The notes: a model not told the origin generated them from the letters alone. 64,000 nt of DNA from Marinobacter sp. DY40_1A1 (GCF_016597815.1 NZ_VCHA01000004.1:1-64000), one strand, 5' to 3'; counted from the first letter of the stretch, positions 44,830 to 54,963 are shown. Program-made: numbers and translations.

Positions 44830-45885
44830 ATGAAGAACAAACCGCAGGCCACGGGTCGAAATGCGGGACATACCGCCTGCATACCCCCGAATTATTCTCG
44901 CCTGATCGCCCGGGTACTGGGCCTGCAAGCTAGGGATCTGCCCACTCTACTCACGCAGACAGGTCTCTCGGTGGATCAGTTGATGCAGGACGACACCTTG
45001 CTCACATCCACCCAGCAAATGCAGATACTGCAAAACGCCTTGCGGATGACTGATGATGAACTATTCGGCTTGCGAATTGGGCAATGCCTGACGCCGACCA
45101 CCCACGGGGCCATGGGGTTTCTGGCCAGCAGCAGCCCCAACCTGTTGATCGCGCTCAAGGCATTCGAGACTTACCTTCCCACCCGAGCCGACTTTTCCCA
45201 CCTGGAGTTGAAGCGCAGCGAGTACTACTGGGAGTGCTATTGCTACTTTGATATGGCGCTTGATGCGGATGTGCACCGGGTTATTTCGGAAGCCTACGCA
45301 TCCATTCTCTTTCAGTGTGCAGAGTTCATTATCGGGCGACCAGTTGAGGGCGCGCGCACCTGCTTCTCCTTTGCGGAGCCTGATTACAGCACGCGTTATG
45401 CTGAATTCTTGCCAGGCGACATCGAGTTTTTATCTCCGGAGTTGATACTGAAGATCCCCGCGTTTCTTTGCGATATTCCCAACGCCGCGGCCAATAATGA
45501 AAACTACTCACTGGCACTGCGGCAATGCCAATCAATGCTGCAGAAACTACCGCTCAAAACCAATAACTGGACCCATCGCCTGCAAAAACTGATGCTTTCG
45601 CAGCCTCCGGGGGTGCTCAGCGAAGAAGAAGCGGCAGCCATGATGTTCATCAGCAAGCGCACCCTGGCCCGAAGGCTGGATCTGGAAGGCCGCAGCTTTC
45701 GAAGTATTCGCGATGAAATACTGTCGCAGCAGGCCAGTAGCTATCTGCTCAACAGCACTATGTCGGTGGATGCGATTGCAGCTATCCTCAGCTACCATGA
45801 CAGCTCCAATTTTCGGCGAGCCTTCAAACGCTGGTTTCAGCTAACGCCTGATCAGTATCGAAAGCAGGCAATCCGTCAAAGCTAA
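44830..45885 (+). CDS. AraC-family regulator of the CYP153 operon (OruR-like type)
   Basis: The 351-residue protein has an N-terminal arabinose-binding-like domain of the OruR/ArgR kind (VLGLQARDLPTLLTQTGLSV, THGAMGFLASSSPNLLIALK) and a C-terminal AraC helix-turn-helix (SEEEAAAMMFISKRTLARRL; AAILSYHDSSNFRRAFKRWF). An ATG at 44830 is preferred to the upstream in-frame start at 44794, which would lie across the operator repeats. It is divergent from the alkane-hydroxylase operon and probably activates it in the presence of alkanes or their oxidation products. Confidence 0.88.
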   Translation: MKNKPQATGRNAGHTACIPPNYSRLIARVLGLQARDLPTLLTQTGLSVDQLMQDDTLLTSTQQMQILQNALRMTDDELFGLRIGQCLTPTTHGAMGFLASSSPNLLIALKAFETYLPTRADFSHLELKRSEYYWECYCYFDMALDADVHRVISEAYASILFQCAEFIIGRPVEGARTCFSFAEPDYSTRYAEFLPGDIEFLSPELILKIPAFLCDIPNAAANNENYSLALRQCQSMLQKLPLKTNNWTHRLQKLMLSQPPGVLSEEEAAAMMFISKRTLARRLDLEGRSFRSIRDEILSQQASSYLLNSTMSVDAIAAILSYHDSSNFRRAFKRWFQLTPDQYRKQAIRQS

Positions 45886-46115
45886 ACCCCATCGCCTCGC
45901 ACACCCAGCCTGTCCAGATAAACGTGCAGCTCTGCCTCACTCATATCAACGTATTCAAGCACCCGCCCATAAAGCATAACGGTTGGAACGTTCCGCCCAT
46001 TCCGTTCTTTTTGGGTTTCATGTATCAGGTACAGGATGAGCCTTTCTGTACGTGTCAGGCCATCACGCACGTCCGGAATCACTTCCAGAACCTGCTGCCA
46101 TTCTTCAGGGCTCAT
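45882..46115 (-). CDS. Small helical protein of unknown function
   Basis: The 77-residue protein has AAGGAAG before its ATG and no signal peptide. It is mostly alpha-helical, with LTRTERLILYLIHETQKERN and a C-terminal VDMSEAELHVYLDRLGVRG that looks like a degenerate winged-helix half. It converges with the AraC gene and overlaps its end by four bases. The function cannot be named. Confidence 0.55.
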   Translation of the reverse strand: MSPEEWQQVLEVIPDVRDGLTRTERLILYLIHETQKERNGRNVPTVMLYGRVLEYVDMSEAELHVYLDRLGVRGDGV

Positions 46116-46245
46116 AAGCTTCCTTTATTACACACCGATACAGTTTCACGTCCAGCCTCCTAACTGTTTGTCTTACTAGTAGTTCCCAGAGTCCTCAGCT
46201 AACCTGAGTCTTGGTACTCAAACTCACCGTTTAACAGATAAGTAT

Positions 46246-49200
46246 ATGGGAAAGACTAGGGGCGCCGCAGCTCAGATAACCAAACTGCATTGGATAGTGA
46301 TCTGCCTTTCCTTTTTGCTGACTGTTGCAGCCTGGCAGATCTCGTCACAGATCGCCGATGCCAGGGCTGAAGACCACTTTGATCAACGGGTTGAGCAGCT
46401 CAACGAACTGTTAATGGACCGGATGCAAAAGTACGAGTTTGCGTTGATTTCCGGAGCAGGTGCCATCCGTGCAAACAACAACGACCTCTCACTCACCCAG
46501 TGGCGGCAATTTGCAGAAGTTCTTGCCGTGCAAGACCGGTTACCCGGGGTTCGCGGCATTGGCGTTATCAAAAGGGTGCCGGAAAGTAACCTTGAAGCCT
46601 ATCTGGCAGAAGAGCGAAAAGAGCGCCCGGGCTTTCGTGTTCACCCGCCTCACACAGGTTCGGATTTTTGGCCCATCACCTACCTTGAACCTCTCGCCGG
46701 AAACGAAGCCGCTATTGGCCTTGATATGGCACACGAATCGAACCGTTTCACTGCAGCTCAGAAAGCCATGCGCACAGGCCAAACACAAATTACCGGCCCC
46801 ATAGCGCTGGTTCAGGACGATGAAAAGAAGCCCGGCTTTCTGTTTTTCCACCCCTTCTATCGCACCCTCGAAGCACAGCATAACGATAACAGGGAAGCTG
46901 ACTTCCTCGGCCTTGTGTACGCGCCTTTTCTTGTGTCCCGGCTAATGGAAGGCACCCTGGCCAACACCAACCGGCTGCTGCACTTTCAAATCAGTGATGG
47001 CGAGCACCAGCTTTACAGTGAGTTCAATGAAACAGGGGAGAATAACTACGACACCTCACCCATGTTCCAGACTTCCTATTCTCTCGATATCTATGGGCGG
47101 GAGTGGCAATTTGACGTTCAGACAACCCGGCTTTTCGACAAATACAACGCCAGCAGGCAACCCGCAGCCATTCTGGTGAGTGGTCTGATCATCAACGGCC
47201 TTATCCTGCTTGCATTCCTTCTCCTCTCCAACGGCAAACGGCGGGCCGAGCAGGAAGTTATCGAGAAGACAGCAGAACTGAACATGCAGAAGCTTGAAGC
47301 CGAGTCAGCTGTTAAGGTGAAAACAGCATTCCTTGCCAACATGAGCCATGAAATCCGTACGCCAATGAATGCCATTATCGGCATGCTGGTGCTTTTGAAA
47401 GAGGCCCGCCTCAACGCCTACTCCCGCCGCCTGGTAAGCAAAGCATTCTTAGCCTCCGAGGTGTTGTTGCAGCTTCTGAATGACATTCTGGATCTGTCCA
47501 GAATTGAAGCAGACCATATCGAACTGGACTATCAGCCCTTTGAAATCGAAGCGCTGATTCAACGCAGTATTGAGTTGTTTGCCATCACTGCCGAAGAGAA
47601 AGGGCTGAAACTGCGCGTGAACATTGCGCCGTCCACACCCAGGTGTGTAACTGGCGATCTTATGCGAATTTCTCAGATATGCACCAACCTGGTCGGGAAC
47701 GCTATCAAGTTCACCCATGAAGGCAGCGTGAGTGTGAGTATCGGGTTTAACAGTACCGACAAGACCCACGGGGTTCTCAAAATCACGGTAAAAGATACCG
47801 GCATAGGGATCAGGGAAGAAGACCAGCAACGGGTTTTCGAGAACTTTCGTCAGGCCGACGAATCCACCAGCCGCGTGTTTGGTGGCTCAGGCCTTGGCTT
47901 GGCAATCAGCAACCACCTTGCCAAGCTCATGGATGCGACGCTCAGCCTGGAAAGTGCTGAGAATCAGGGCTCCAAGTTTACTCTGATGATCCCCGTTGCT
48001 CTGGCCGAGAACGAGAAAAGCATCGGCACTCGCCATGTTACTAGCCCTGTTCACGTCTATCACTATGGTATGAAACACAATCTTGGCCTGCTGGAAACCT
48101 ACCGCGATCACTGGTCTCTGGAGCTGACAAAAGCCGCAACCCTTGATGAGGTCAAGTCCATACTGGCAGATACTCCTGACGAAGGAACTGGCACGCCGTC
48201 GATGGCGATTGTCGATATGGAGGATGTTGAAACAGAAGCAATCAAAGAGTTTGTGCAGGATTTGTTGGCAGCACCGGAGCAATACCAGCTGAATGCGCTG
48301 CTGGTGGTTGTACCTGCCGGTTTCAAACATAACTGGATGATTGAGTTTCAGAATGCCGGCGGGCGCACCGCCTACGAACCCCTGACCCCCTCCAAACTTT
48401 TCGAGCATCTCGCGCCGAAACAGCTGGAAGAACATACTCTCTCGTCGTCTCCTCGTCCTCGATTCCAGAATCTCAGGGTACTGATTGTTGATGACGTGCA
48501 ACTCAATTGCGAAATCGTTGCAAGCTACCTAAACTCCTTTGATGTGCAGTCCGAGTCTGTTCATAACGGAGCTGAAGCCATGCAGCGCCTGGAAAGCCGC
48601 CCATTCGATCTTGTTCTGATGGATCTCCATCTGGATGGTGAAACGGGACAGGACATTGCCAGCCAGATTCGACGGCACCAAGGCATCAGCCAACCCATCA
48701 TCGCTGCGCTTTCGGCTTCAATATCTGAACATGATCGCAGCAGTGCATACAGCGCAGGTATGAACGACTACCTGACCAAGCCTGTTCTTCCCGGAGACAT
48801 TCAAAGGTTGCTGCAAGCCTTTTTCAAAGACCATGCCGCAAGCGGCGAGCCATCTCCCCCGCCACGAGCGGCAAAACCGCCGCAACAAACATCTAATGTT
48901 GAACTGCCCGATTTTATATCCGCATCTGCATACCAGACTCTATTCGGAGCCGACCCCGGCCTGTTCAACCGTTGCCTGCGCAGCTTTCTGGCCAGCTCCA
49001 CAGAGATGATCGCTGCCCTGGAGCACTGCGTGAAGCATAACGATCCAGCAGCGACCAAGGCCATTGTTCACAAGATTAAAGGGGCGGCGGCCAATATCGC
49101 TGACACTGAGCTGGCGAGGGTTGCTGATGAGGTTGAAAAAGCCACCGAATCGGGCAACTCAGCACCCGGACCAGAAGTACTTCTGGCGACTCTGGTGGAG

Positions 49201-49482
49201 CATGCCCAGCAGCTTTCTGAAATGGCCAGCGCTGCAGAATCCCCGGTTTTGGCCGATAACAAGATGAGCGATCCTGTGAATCAGGTCATTGAGCGGATGA
49301 TGCAGCGACTAGGTGGCAACCGTATTGCGAGTGACGGTGATATTGATCAGGTGTTGGAATTTCTGCGAGAGAATGGCGAAACCACCTTAGCGTCCCGCCT
49401 GTGCCGGGCACTTGAAACCTACAAATTTAGCGAGGCCACCGATTTGCTCTCGAAGATCGAATCTGAAGGCCGGGGCAGTTAG
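46246..49482 (+). CDS. CHASE-domain hybrid histidine kinase with receiver and Hpt domains
   Basis: The 1078-residue sensor has a helix at 15-33, a periplasmic CHASE domain (about 60-230, RLPGVRGIGVIKRV, YLEPLAGNEAAIGLDMAHE), a second helix at about 306-328, HisKA with phospho-His in NMSHEIRTPMNAIIGM (about 368), HATPase_c (NLVGNAIKFTHEG, GGSGLGLAISNHLAK), a degenerate receiver (about 600-725), a true receiver (RVLIVDDVQLNCEIV; LVLMDLHLDGE Asp near 791; LTKPV) and Hpt (IVHKIKGAAANIADTE, His near 941). CHASE domains sense small ligands such as cytokinin-like molecules. The two response regulators following it are its likely targets. Confidence 0.92.
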   Translation: MGKTRGAAAQITKLHWIVICLSFLLTVAAWQISSQIADARAEDHFDQRVEQLNELLMDRMQKYEFALISGAGAIRANNNDLSLTQWRQFAEVLAVQDRLPGVRGIGVIKRVPESNLEAYLAEERKERPGFRVHPPHTGSDFWPITYLEPLAGNEAAIGLDMAHESNRFTAAQKAMRTGQTQITGPIALVQDDEKKPGFLFFHPFYRTLEAQHNDNREADFLGLVYAPFLVSRLMEGTLANTNRLLHFQISDGEHQLYSEFNETGENNYDTSPMFQTSYSLDIYGREWQFDVQTTRLFDKYNASRQPAAILVSGLIINGLILLAFLLLSNGKRRAEQEVIEKTAELNMQKLEAESAVKVKTAFLANMSHEIRTPMNAIIGMLVLLKEARLNAYSRRLVSKAFLASEVLLQLLNDILDLSRIEADHIELDYQPFEIEALIQRSIELFAITAEEKGLKLRVNIAPSTPRCVTGDLMRISQICTNLVGNAIKFTHEGSVSVSIGFNSTDKTHGVLKITVKDTGIGIREEDQQRVFENFRQADESTSRVFGGSGLGLAISNHLAKLMDATLSLESAENQGSKFTLMIPVALAENEKSIGTRHVTSPVHVYHYGMKHNLGLLETYRDHWSLELTKAATLDEVKSILADTPDEGTGTPSMAIVDMEDVETEAIKEFVQDLLAAPEQYQLNALLVVVPAGFKHNWMIEFQNAGGRTAYEPLTPSKLFEHLAPKQLEEHTLSSSPRPRFQNLRVLIVDDVQLNCEIVASYLNSFDVQSESVHNGAEAMQRLESRPFDLVLMDLHLDGETGQDIASQIRRHQGISQPIIAALSASISEHDRSSAYSAGMNDYLTKPVLPGDIQRLLQAFFKDHAASGEPSPPPRAAKPPQQTSNVELPDFISASAYQTLFGADPGLFNRCLRSFLASSTEMIAALEHCVKHNDPAATKAIVHKIKGAAANIADTELARVADEVEKATESGNSAPGPEVLLATLVEHAQQLSEMASAAESPVLADNKMSDPVNQVIERMMQRLGGNRIASDGDIDQVLEFLRENGETTLASRLCRALETYKFSEATDLLSKIESEGRGS

Positions 49483-49486
49483 CCTG

Positions 49487-50398
49487 ATGAGTATAAATAG
49501 AGCACCAACGGTGCTGATCGTAGAAGATGAACCCGTAGGCATTGCCAGCCTCGTTGGCATTCTGGGGGACGCCTGTGAGCTGATCATCAGTCAGAACCTG
49601 GCTGAAGCAAGAGGGCTTCTGTCTGGGGAAATCGATACTGTTCTTCTCGACCTGTATCTGCCCGACGGCTCAGGGCTCGTCTTTCTGAACGAGCTCAGGG
49701 CGTCTGAGCGGTACGCCTACGTACCTGTTATCTGCATTTCCGCTTCTGACAATACACGGGATATTGAGGAGGCTTTTCGGCATGGCGCAACAGACTATGT
49801 GCTGAAGCCGTTCAATAAAACCATACTAAGCTCCAAAGTATCGACGTTTATTGACCTTAAACGCAAAACCGACATGTTGGCAGAAGCAGCACTCATTGAC
49901 CCCTTAACCGGGATTGGCAACAGGCGCCTGTTCAATCAGCAGCTTGACCTGGAATGGCGACGAGCTTCGCGCCAGAACAACACCCTTGGACTGGTACTGA
50001 TCGATCTGGACCATTTCAAGCAGATCAATGATCAGCACGGTCACGCTCAAGGCGACTTGTGCCTGCAAAAACTCGCAGCTACCATGAATACCAGCTTCGC
50101 ACGGGCTGGTGAGGTGGTTGCGCGCCTCGGAGGTGACGAGTTTGTCGCACTTATACCCGGGGCCGATCTACAAAGCACCGTATTGGCGGCAAACAACCTG
50201 ATCCAGTCCATTCGGGCAGAATGTCAGAGCTGCCCAAAGCGTGCGAAAACCTGCACCCCTTTCACTATATCCGTCGGTTGCTCGGCCATTCAACCGTCAT
50301 CTTTGTCAAATGCCGCCGAATTGGTCGAAGCCGCAGACAGGAGTCTTTATGAGGCCAAGGAAGATGGAGGGCGCAACTGTGTCAGACCCTTATTTTGA
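49487..50398 (+). CDS. Response regulator with GGDEF diguanylate cyclase domain
   Basis: The 303-residue protein has an N-terminal receiver (TVLIVEDEPVGIASLVGILG, phospho-Asp in TVLLDLYLPDGSG, Lys in YVLKPFN) and a GGDEF domain (DPLTGIGNRRLFNQQLDLEW, ARLGGDEFVALIPG) that should make c-di-GMP. An ATG at 49487 starts four bases after the kinase stop. The upstream frame lies inside the kinase gene and is not used. A CxxCxK-type cluster (CQSCPKRAKTC) between the GGDEF core and the C-terminal strand is unusual. Confidence 0.92.
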   Translation: MSINRAPTVLIVEDEPVGIASLVGILGDACELIISQNLAEARGLLSGEIDTVLLDLYLPDGSGLVFLNELRASERYAYVPVICISASDNTRDIEEAFRHGATDYVLKPFNKTILSSKVSTFIDLKRKTDMLAEAALIDPLTGIGNRRLFNQQLDLEWRRASRQNNTLGLVLIDLDHFKQINDQHGHAQGDLCLQKLAATMNTSFARAGEVVARLGGDEFVALIPGADLQSTVLAANNLIQSIRAECQSCPKRAKTCTPFTISVGCSAIQPSSLSNAAELVEAADRSLYEAKEDGGRNCVRPLF

Positions 50399-52568
50399 AT
50401 TAACCGCGCAAGATGGATCAGAAATGTTCAGGCTAAGTGGCAACCCCAAGATCCTGGTCGTTGACGATGAGCCGACCAACATTCGCGTCCTTACAGATGC
50501 CCTCAGCCAGGACTACGATCTGGTGGTCGCATCCAGCGCGGCGGAAGCCATGAGCATTCTTGAACAAGGCGATAAACCCCACCTGATTCTTCTGGACATC
50601 ATGATGCCAGGAACGGATGGGCTCCAGATGTGCCGCGACCTGAAAGCCAGGCGCGATTTGCAGCATATACCAGTTATATTTATCACGGCCCTGAGCGACT
50701 CCAAATCGGAGGAGAAGGGATTTAAGGCCGGTGCCGTGGTCTATATCCACAAGCCAATCCGCTTACCTGCCGTGAGAGCGCGAGTGCGCACGCATATTTC
50801 CCTCAGCGGTATGCTTGATCACATCACAGCTCTCAACAAAGAACTCAAAGAACAGATTGAAAAGCAGAGCAACTCCGAACAGCCCGACAACAACCTGTTC
50901 GAAAGAGTCTTCATGGCAACCTCGGAAGGCATTATCCTCCTGGACGCCAACAACACCATCATCGCAGTGAACTCTGCGTTTTCCCGCATTACGGGGTATT
51001 CCGAAAAAGACGTGCTCAATGAAAGCTACGCAAATCTGAGTAAAGATATTGATACTCAACTAAGCCTGAACAGCATCCGCAAGTATCTGAGGGAGAACGA
51101 CCACTGGTCTGGCGAGCTACATAGCCGGCGAAAATCCGGCGAGCTCTATCCGGAGCTCCGTACCATCAGCACCATTCGCTCCAACACCAATAATGTCACG
51201 CACTACGTAGTCGTGTTTAATGACATATCCAGCGTAAAAGAGACAGAACAGCGGCTGGAAGAACTGAAGTGGCGCGATCCGGTTACCGGCCTGTCAAACC
51301 GCGCCCTGTTTCTGAATCAGCTCGGTACAGTATTGAAGTTCTGCACCCGTGGCAGTGTGTCTACCGCTGTTCTCGTAGTTGATATCAATAACTTCCGCTA
51401 TATCAACGAAACCTTCGGTTTTAAATCCGGCGATCTGGTGATCAGAGAGTTCGCGAAACGCCTGCGCAGTGCGGTGTTTACCGACGATTCCATAGCCAGG
51501 CTCTCTGGCGACGAGTTTGGTATCGTTCTGGCCCCTAAACAGTGGGCCATTGATGACGCGTATCGGGTTGTACTGGGGTTATACGATCGTATCCAGGATA
51601 GCCTGACCGAGCCAATTCAAAATGGCGACAACCCCGTTCTCCACCTTGAAGTCACAGTTGGTGCCGCCTTATATCCTACCGACAGCTCAGACTCACCGAC
51701 ATCCGCACTCCAACACGCGGAAACAGCACACCGCAGTGCCAAAGCGGCTAATCGGCCAATCGCTATTTTTGAAGATTCGATGAGCGATCAAATTCGCCAC
51801 CAGCTTCAGATTGAATCGGAACTGAAGCTGGCGCTAGAGCGGGATGAACTGGTGCTATACGCACAGCCCCAACTGTCTCCAGAGAGGGTTCTCTACGGGC
51901 TTGAGATTCTGGTTCGCTGGGATCACCCCGAACGCGGTCTTCTGGGCCCGGGCGAGTTCATCCCTCTTGCGGAAAATACCCGGCAAATTGTGAAGGTTGA
52001 GCGCTGGATTCTGCGCAAATCCATGGAAAGAATGGTAGAAGTTCACAGAACTCATCCCGAGCTTCGCTGCGCTATCAACATATCGATCAAGCACTTCGCA
52101 GAAGATGATTTTGTAGCGGCTGTGGAAAACCTGTTAGCCGCGTCCGAGTTTCCCGCCAAGCTGCTTACCCTGGAGCTCACAGAAAGCGTTTCAGCTGACA
52201 ATCTGGAAACCGTTATCGAAAAGATGCAGGCCTTGCGCAGCCTGGGGTGCACCTTCTCACTCGATGATTTTGGAACCGGCTATTCGTCGCTATCCCGTTT
52301 GCAACGCCTGCCTATATCCGAGGTCAAGATTGACCGCAGCTTCGTGCTTTTAGCTCCCAATGAGCCTATGAACGCCAACATCGTTGAAATGGTTGTAAGG
52401 ATTGGCGACACCATGGGCGCTCGCGTTGTTGCGGAGGGTGTCGAAACCCAAGTTCATGCAGATTTTCTCGCAGCCTGGCATCCTCACGTATGCCTGCAGG
52501 GTTACTTCTTCGGGATTCCACAGCCTATTGAAACGTTTATAGACCCGGAAGAGTCAGTGCTCAACTGA
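50349..52568 (+). CDS. Response regulator with PAS, degenerate GGDEF and EAL domains
   Basis: The 739-residue protein has a receiver (KILVVDDEPTNIRVLTDALS, LILLDIMMPGTDG, YIHKPIR), a coiled linker, PAS (ILLDANNTIIAVNSAFSRIT), GGDEF with LSGDEF in place of GGDEF, and EAL (LYGLEILVRWDHPERG, CAINISIKHF, LTLELTESVS, SLDDFGTGYSSLSRLQ, VVAEGVETQ). Cyclase activity is doubtful, while the phosphodiesterase residues look intact. The ATG at 50349 has AGGAG at proper spacing and overlaps the previous gene by 50 bp. An earlier start at 50241 would lie deeper in that gene. Confidence 0.9.
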   Translation: MRPRKMEGATVSDPYFELTAQDGSEMFRLSGNPKILVVDDEPTNIRVLTDALSQDYDLVVASSAAEAMSILEQGDKPHLILLDIMMPGTDGLQMCRDLKARRDLQHIPVIFITALSDSKSEEKGFKAGAVVYIHKPIRLPAVRARVRTHISLSGMLDHITALNKELKEQIEKQSNSEQPDNNLFERVFMATSEGIILLDANNTIIAVNSAFSRITGYSEKDVLNESYANLSKDIDTQLSLNSIRKYLRENDHWSGELHSRRKSGELYPELRTISTIRSNTNNVTHYVVVFNDISSVKETEQRLEELKWRDPVTGLSNRALFLNQLGTVLKFCTRGSVSTAVLVVDINNFRYINETFGFKSGDLVIREFAKRLRSAVFTDDSIARLSGDEFGIVLAPKQWAIDDAYRVVLGLYDRIQDSLTEPIQNGDNPVLHLEVTVGAALYPTDSSDSPTSALQHAETAHRSAKAANRPIAIFEDSMSDQIRHQLQIESELKLALERDELVLYAQPQLSPERVLYGLEILVRWDHPERGLLGPGEFIPLAENTRQIVKVERWILRKSMERMVEVHRTHPELRCAINISIKHFAEDDFVAAVENLLAASEFPAKLLTLELTESVSADNLETVIEKMQALRSLGCTFSLDDFGTGYSSLSRLQRLPISEVKIDRSFVLLAPNEPMNANIVEMVVRIGDTMGARVVAEGVETQVHADFLAAWHPHVCLQGYFFGIPQPIETFIDPEESVLN

Positions 52569-52578
52569 CTCTTCCGGG
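52544..52578. terminator. Bidirectional terminator
   Basis: CCCGGAAGAGTCAGT and ACTGACTCTTCCGGG form a perfect 15-base-pair stem with a GCTCA loop, followed by TTTCATTT. The stem overlaps the last codons of the GGDEF-EAL gene, and its stop codon lies within the right arm. The convergent gene at 52585 shares it. Confidence 0.85.
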
Positions 52579-52584
52579 TTTCAT

Positions 52585-54963
52585 TTAGCCTGCGGGGCGT
52601 CCTTGATCCGGCTGGTTGTAGTCACAAACCCCATCCGGGAAGATTTCATTCAACCTCGTAATCTCGGGTTCCGTGAATGAAACGGTTCCGTAGGTGTCGT
52701 CGTTCAATGCTGTTTCAACCGACTTTAGCGCGCACTTGAAAATACTACCCTCGATAGGGCCACCCGCCACTATCCGAGAAGTAGTGTAGGTTTCGAATTC
52801 GGCAGTACAAGCGCCATCTGGCTGGTCATCAAGAATGCCGTTCCATACGCTGTCTCCCTTGGCGATAAGAGTACCGTCCGCTTTAAAGCAGCTATCTACC
52901 GCTGCCGCCGGCTTGTTGTCGGCGATACTCAGCTCGGGATTCTCACGCATATTCATCAGCCAGTCGTGCAGCACTCCCAGCGCATCCATCGTTGGGTCTG
53001 AGCTTTTATCCGGCCTCGGTCTGTTTCCATCCGAAGTGTCGGTTGGTCTGCCGTCGGTAAACCAGACTACCTGGTTACCTGAGTCTCCCATCTTGTTGAT
53101 GATGCGCTGGCGCACCGAGAAGGACTGGTGACTGTTGTGCATATCCAGCACTTCCTCCAAGTAGTGCCTCCAATCTATAACCGGAATATTGAGCTGGCCG
53201 TCGAAGACCATCCCAACGTCATAGGCCGCCTGAATCGCTAACAAATCACCCTCAGTGCGAGGTGCTGGCGCCGTACCATCGGCACTCAGGTTCATGTTGC
53301 GGGAGCTCCAGGGGTCGAACTTGGTTGGATCAGCAAAGACGTCTGCTTCCGTACCAATAAACGGAAAGCCCTCCTGCACCATTTCGGAAGGATGTTTCCA
53401 TCCGCCAACCTGCGCGTTCAGCTTGAGAAACTCGGTTTTGGTGATTTTGCCATTAACCAATGCTCCGAGGCCGTACTGTACGCCAACGTTGTCGTACAGA
53501 GTACGTGGGTCGCCGTTCTCATCAACGCCGTAGATATTTCGCAGGTCGTCATAATGAGACCATTCCACAGTACCCATCACGCCGGCTGGCTCCATAAGTT
53601 CCTGATTATCCGCATACCCAAACGCAGGGTTCATCACCAAAGGCGTAAGCCCGCGCCATGCCGGGATGCACTCAGTCATTCCCGGCGCGGTACTGAACCC
53701 AAGCGTTTGCTTTGCACCCGCAAACGGGTCCGGGTAGTCGTCGGTGGCATTCAGCCCCACCAGCCAGGAACGGTTTTTGGTGATCTGCCACTTGGTATTG
53801 GCCTTATCGGTAACGTCCATGTAGTACTCCAACAGCTCACAGTCACCGATGTGAATGGTCTGGGTGACCATGTCGGGATAGGAGTACTGGGGCATACCTG
53901 CATCCAGCAATTCGGGATGATTCTGAGAATAAACGTACTGTTGGATAGCGCCACCAGATCCGCCGACGGACACGGTGTACTCAGGCACACCAAAGCGCTT
54001 GATGAAGTGCTCCTTCACCATCAATGCCGTTTCGCCACCCACCTGAAGGTTGTAGTGGGTGTCTGCTTTGGTACCGGTGGAATAAATAATGGCATAACCC
54101 TTCGCAAGGGCATCTGGGCGCAACGCTCGGCTGTTGCTAACACGGCCCTGTGAATGCCCTATGGCAACGCCGCCCTGAAAGTGGAACAGAAGCCGGCCAT
54201 TCCAGTTTGCAGCCGATGTGTCATCCGGCTCATCCCCGATACGGGCAAGTGTGGCAAAACTGTAGATAAACCGATTGATAGTGCCCCGCTCCTGTCGAAC
54301 CACAAAATCAACAGTGCGACCATCGGTCAGTTCAGTGGTGGCCATATCTGCAGGCCGGGAACCATCGTCAGGCAACGCAGCCCAGCTAGCGCCTGTTGTG
54401 CGATAGACAAACTCCACATAAGAATCGATCGAACAGTCCTTGCTCAAACCTATCTTGTTAGCATCGCTATCCATAACCGGGAAGCCGGCATCGCCTTGGG
54501 TATCCACCAAAGGCTGTTTTCCCAGCTCGGTTGTAACGGTACATACGAACGGATATTGCTGAGGGCCAGAGAATATTGGCCCACTCACTGGGTGAACGGT
54601 CAAAGTGAGATCACTCAGGGGGCCGGATTCACTATGGTGCAGCTCCAGCCGGTTTTCCCCCTCCACGAGCCCGGCCACCAGAATCTCGGGGCCATTCCGA
54701 CCAGTCCTTACTTCCGGGCTGACCATCGTGCCGTTGAGCCAGAATTTGAGGCTGTTCATTTCTCTGGAGACTGTTGTTGCATCACCCTCCAGACCAACCA
54801 GCACCGTATTGCCGCTGACTTGGTTTGGCGCACTGGAAAGACTGACGAGATCAAGATCTGGCGGGCTTGAGGAACTGCTACTGGAGCCACCAAAACAACC
54901 ACTAAGCAGAAACACAGATATTCCTGCAATCGTTAAGGATTGCGCTATCAGGCGAGTAAGCAT
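52585..54963 (-). CDS. Secreted lipoprotein, DUF6351-like, alpha/beta-hydrolase type
   Basis: The 792-residue protein has a lipobox LLSGC and a serine-rich linker. An Ig-like front domain (about 40-145) precedes a large hydrolase-like domain with the nucleophile-elbow motif VSVGGSGGAIQQYVYSQNHP and nearby LLDAGMPQYSYPDM. I recall this as DUF6351, found in actinobacteria and marine gammaproteobacteria and possibly acting on polyesters or steroids; activity is not established. The ATG at 54963 with AAGAGGG upstream is preferred to the open frame at 55026. Late histidine and aspartate residues (VIDWRHYLEEVLDMHNSH) may complete a catalytic triad. Confidence 0.75.
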   Translation of the reverse strand: MLTRLIAQSLTIAGISVFLLSGCFGGSSSSSSSPPDLDLVSLSSAPNQVSGNTVLVGLEGDATTVSREMNSLKFWLNGTMVSPEVRTGRNGPEILVAGLVEGENRLELHHSESGPLSDLTLTVHPVSGPIFSGPQQYPFVCTVTTELGKQPLVDTQGDAGFPVMDSDANKIGLSKDCSIDSYVEFVYRTTGASWAALPDDGSRPADMATTELTDGRTVDFVVRQERGTINRFIYSFATLARIGDEPDDTSAANWNGRLLFHFQGGVAIGHSQGRVSNSRALRPDALAKGYAIIYSTGTKADTHYNLQVGGETALMVKEHFIKRFGVPEYTVSVGGSGGAIQQYVYSQNHPELLDAGMPQYSYPDMVTQTIHIGDCELLEYYMDVTDKANTKWQITKNRSWLVGLNATDDYPDPFAGAKQTLGFSTAPGMTECIPAWRGLTPLVMNPAFGYADNQELMEPAGVMGTVEWSHYDDLRNIYGVDENGDPRTLYDNVGVQYGLGALVNGKITKTEFLKLNAQVGGWKHPSEMVQEGFPFIGTEADVFADPTKFDPWSSRNMNLSADGTAPAPRTEGDLLAIQAAYDVGMVFDGQLNIPVIDWRHYLEEVLDMHNSHQSFSVRQRIINKMGDSGNQVVWFTDGRPTDTSDGNRPRPDKSSDPTMDALGVLHDWLMNMRENPELSIADNKPAAAVDSCFKADGTLIAKGDSVWNGILDDQPDGACTAEFETYTTSRIVAGGPIEGSIFKCALKSVETALNDDTYGTVSFTEPEITRLNEIFPDGVCDYNQPDQGRPAG

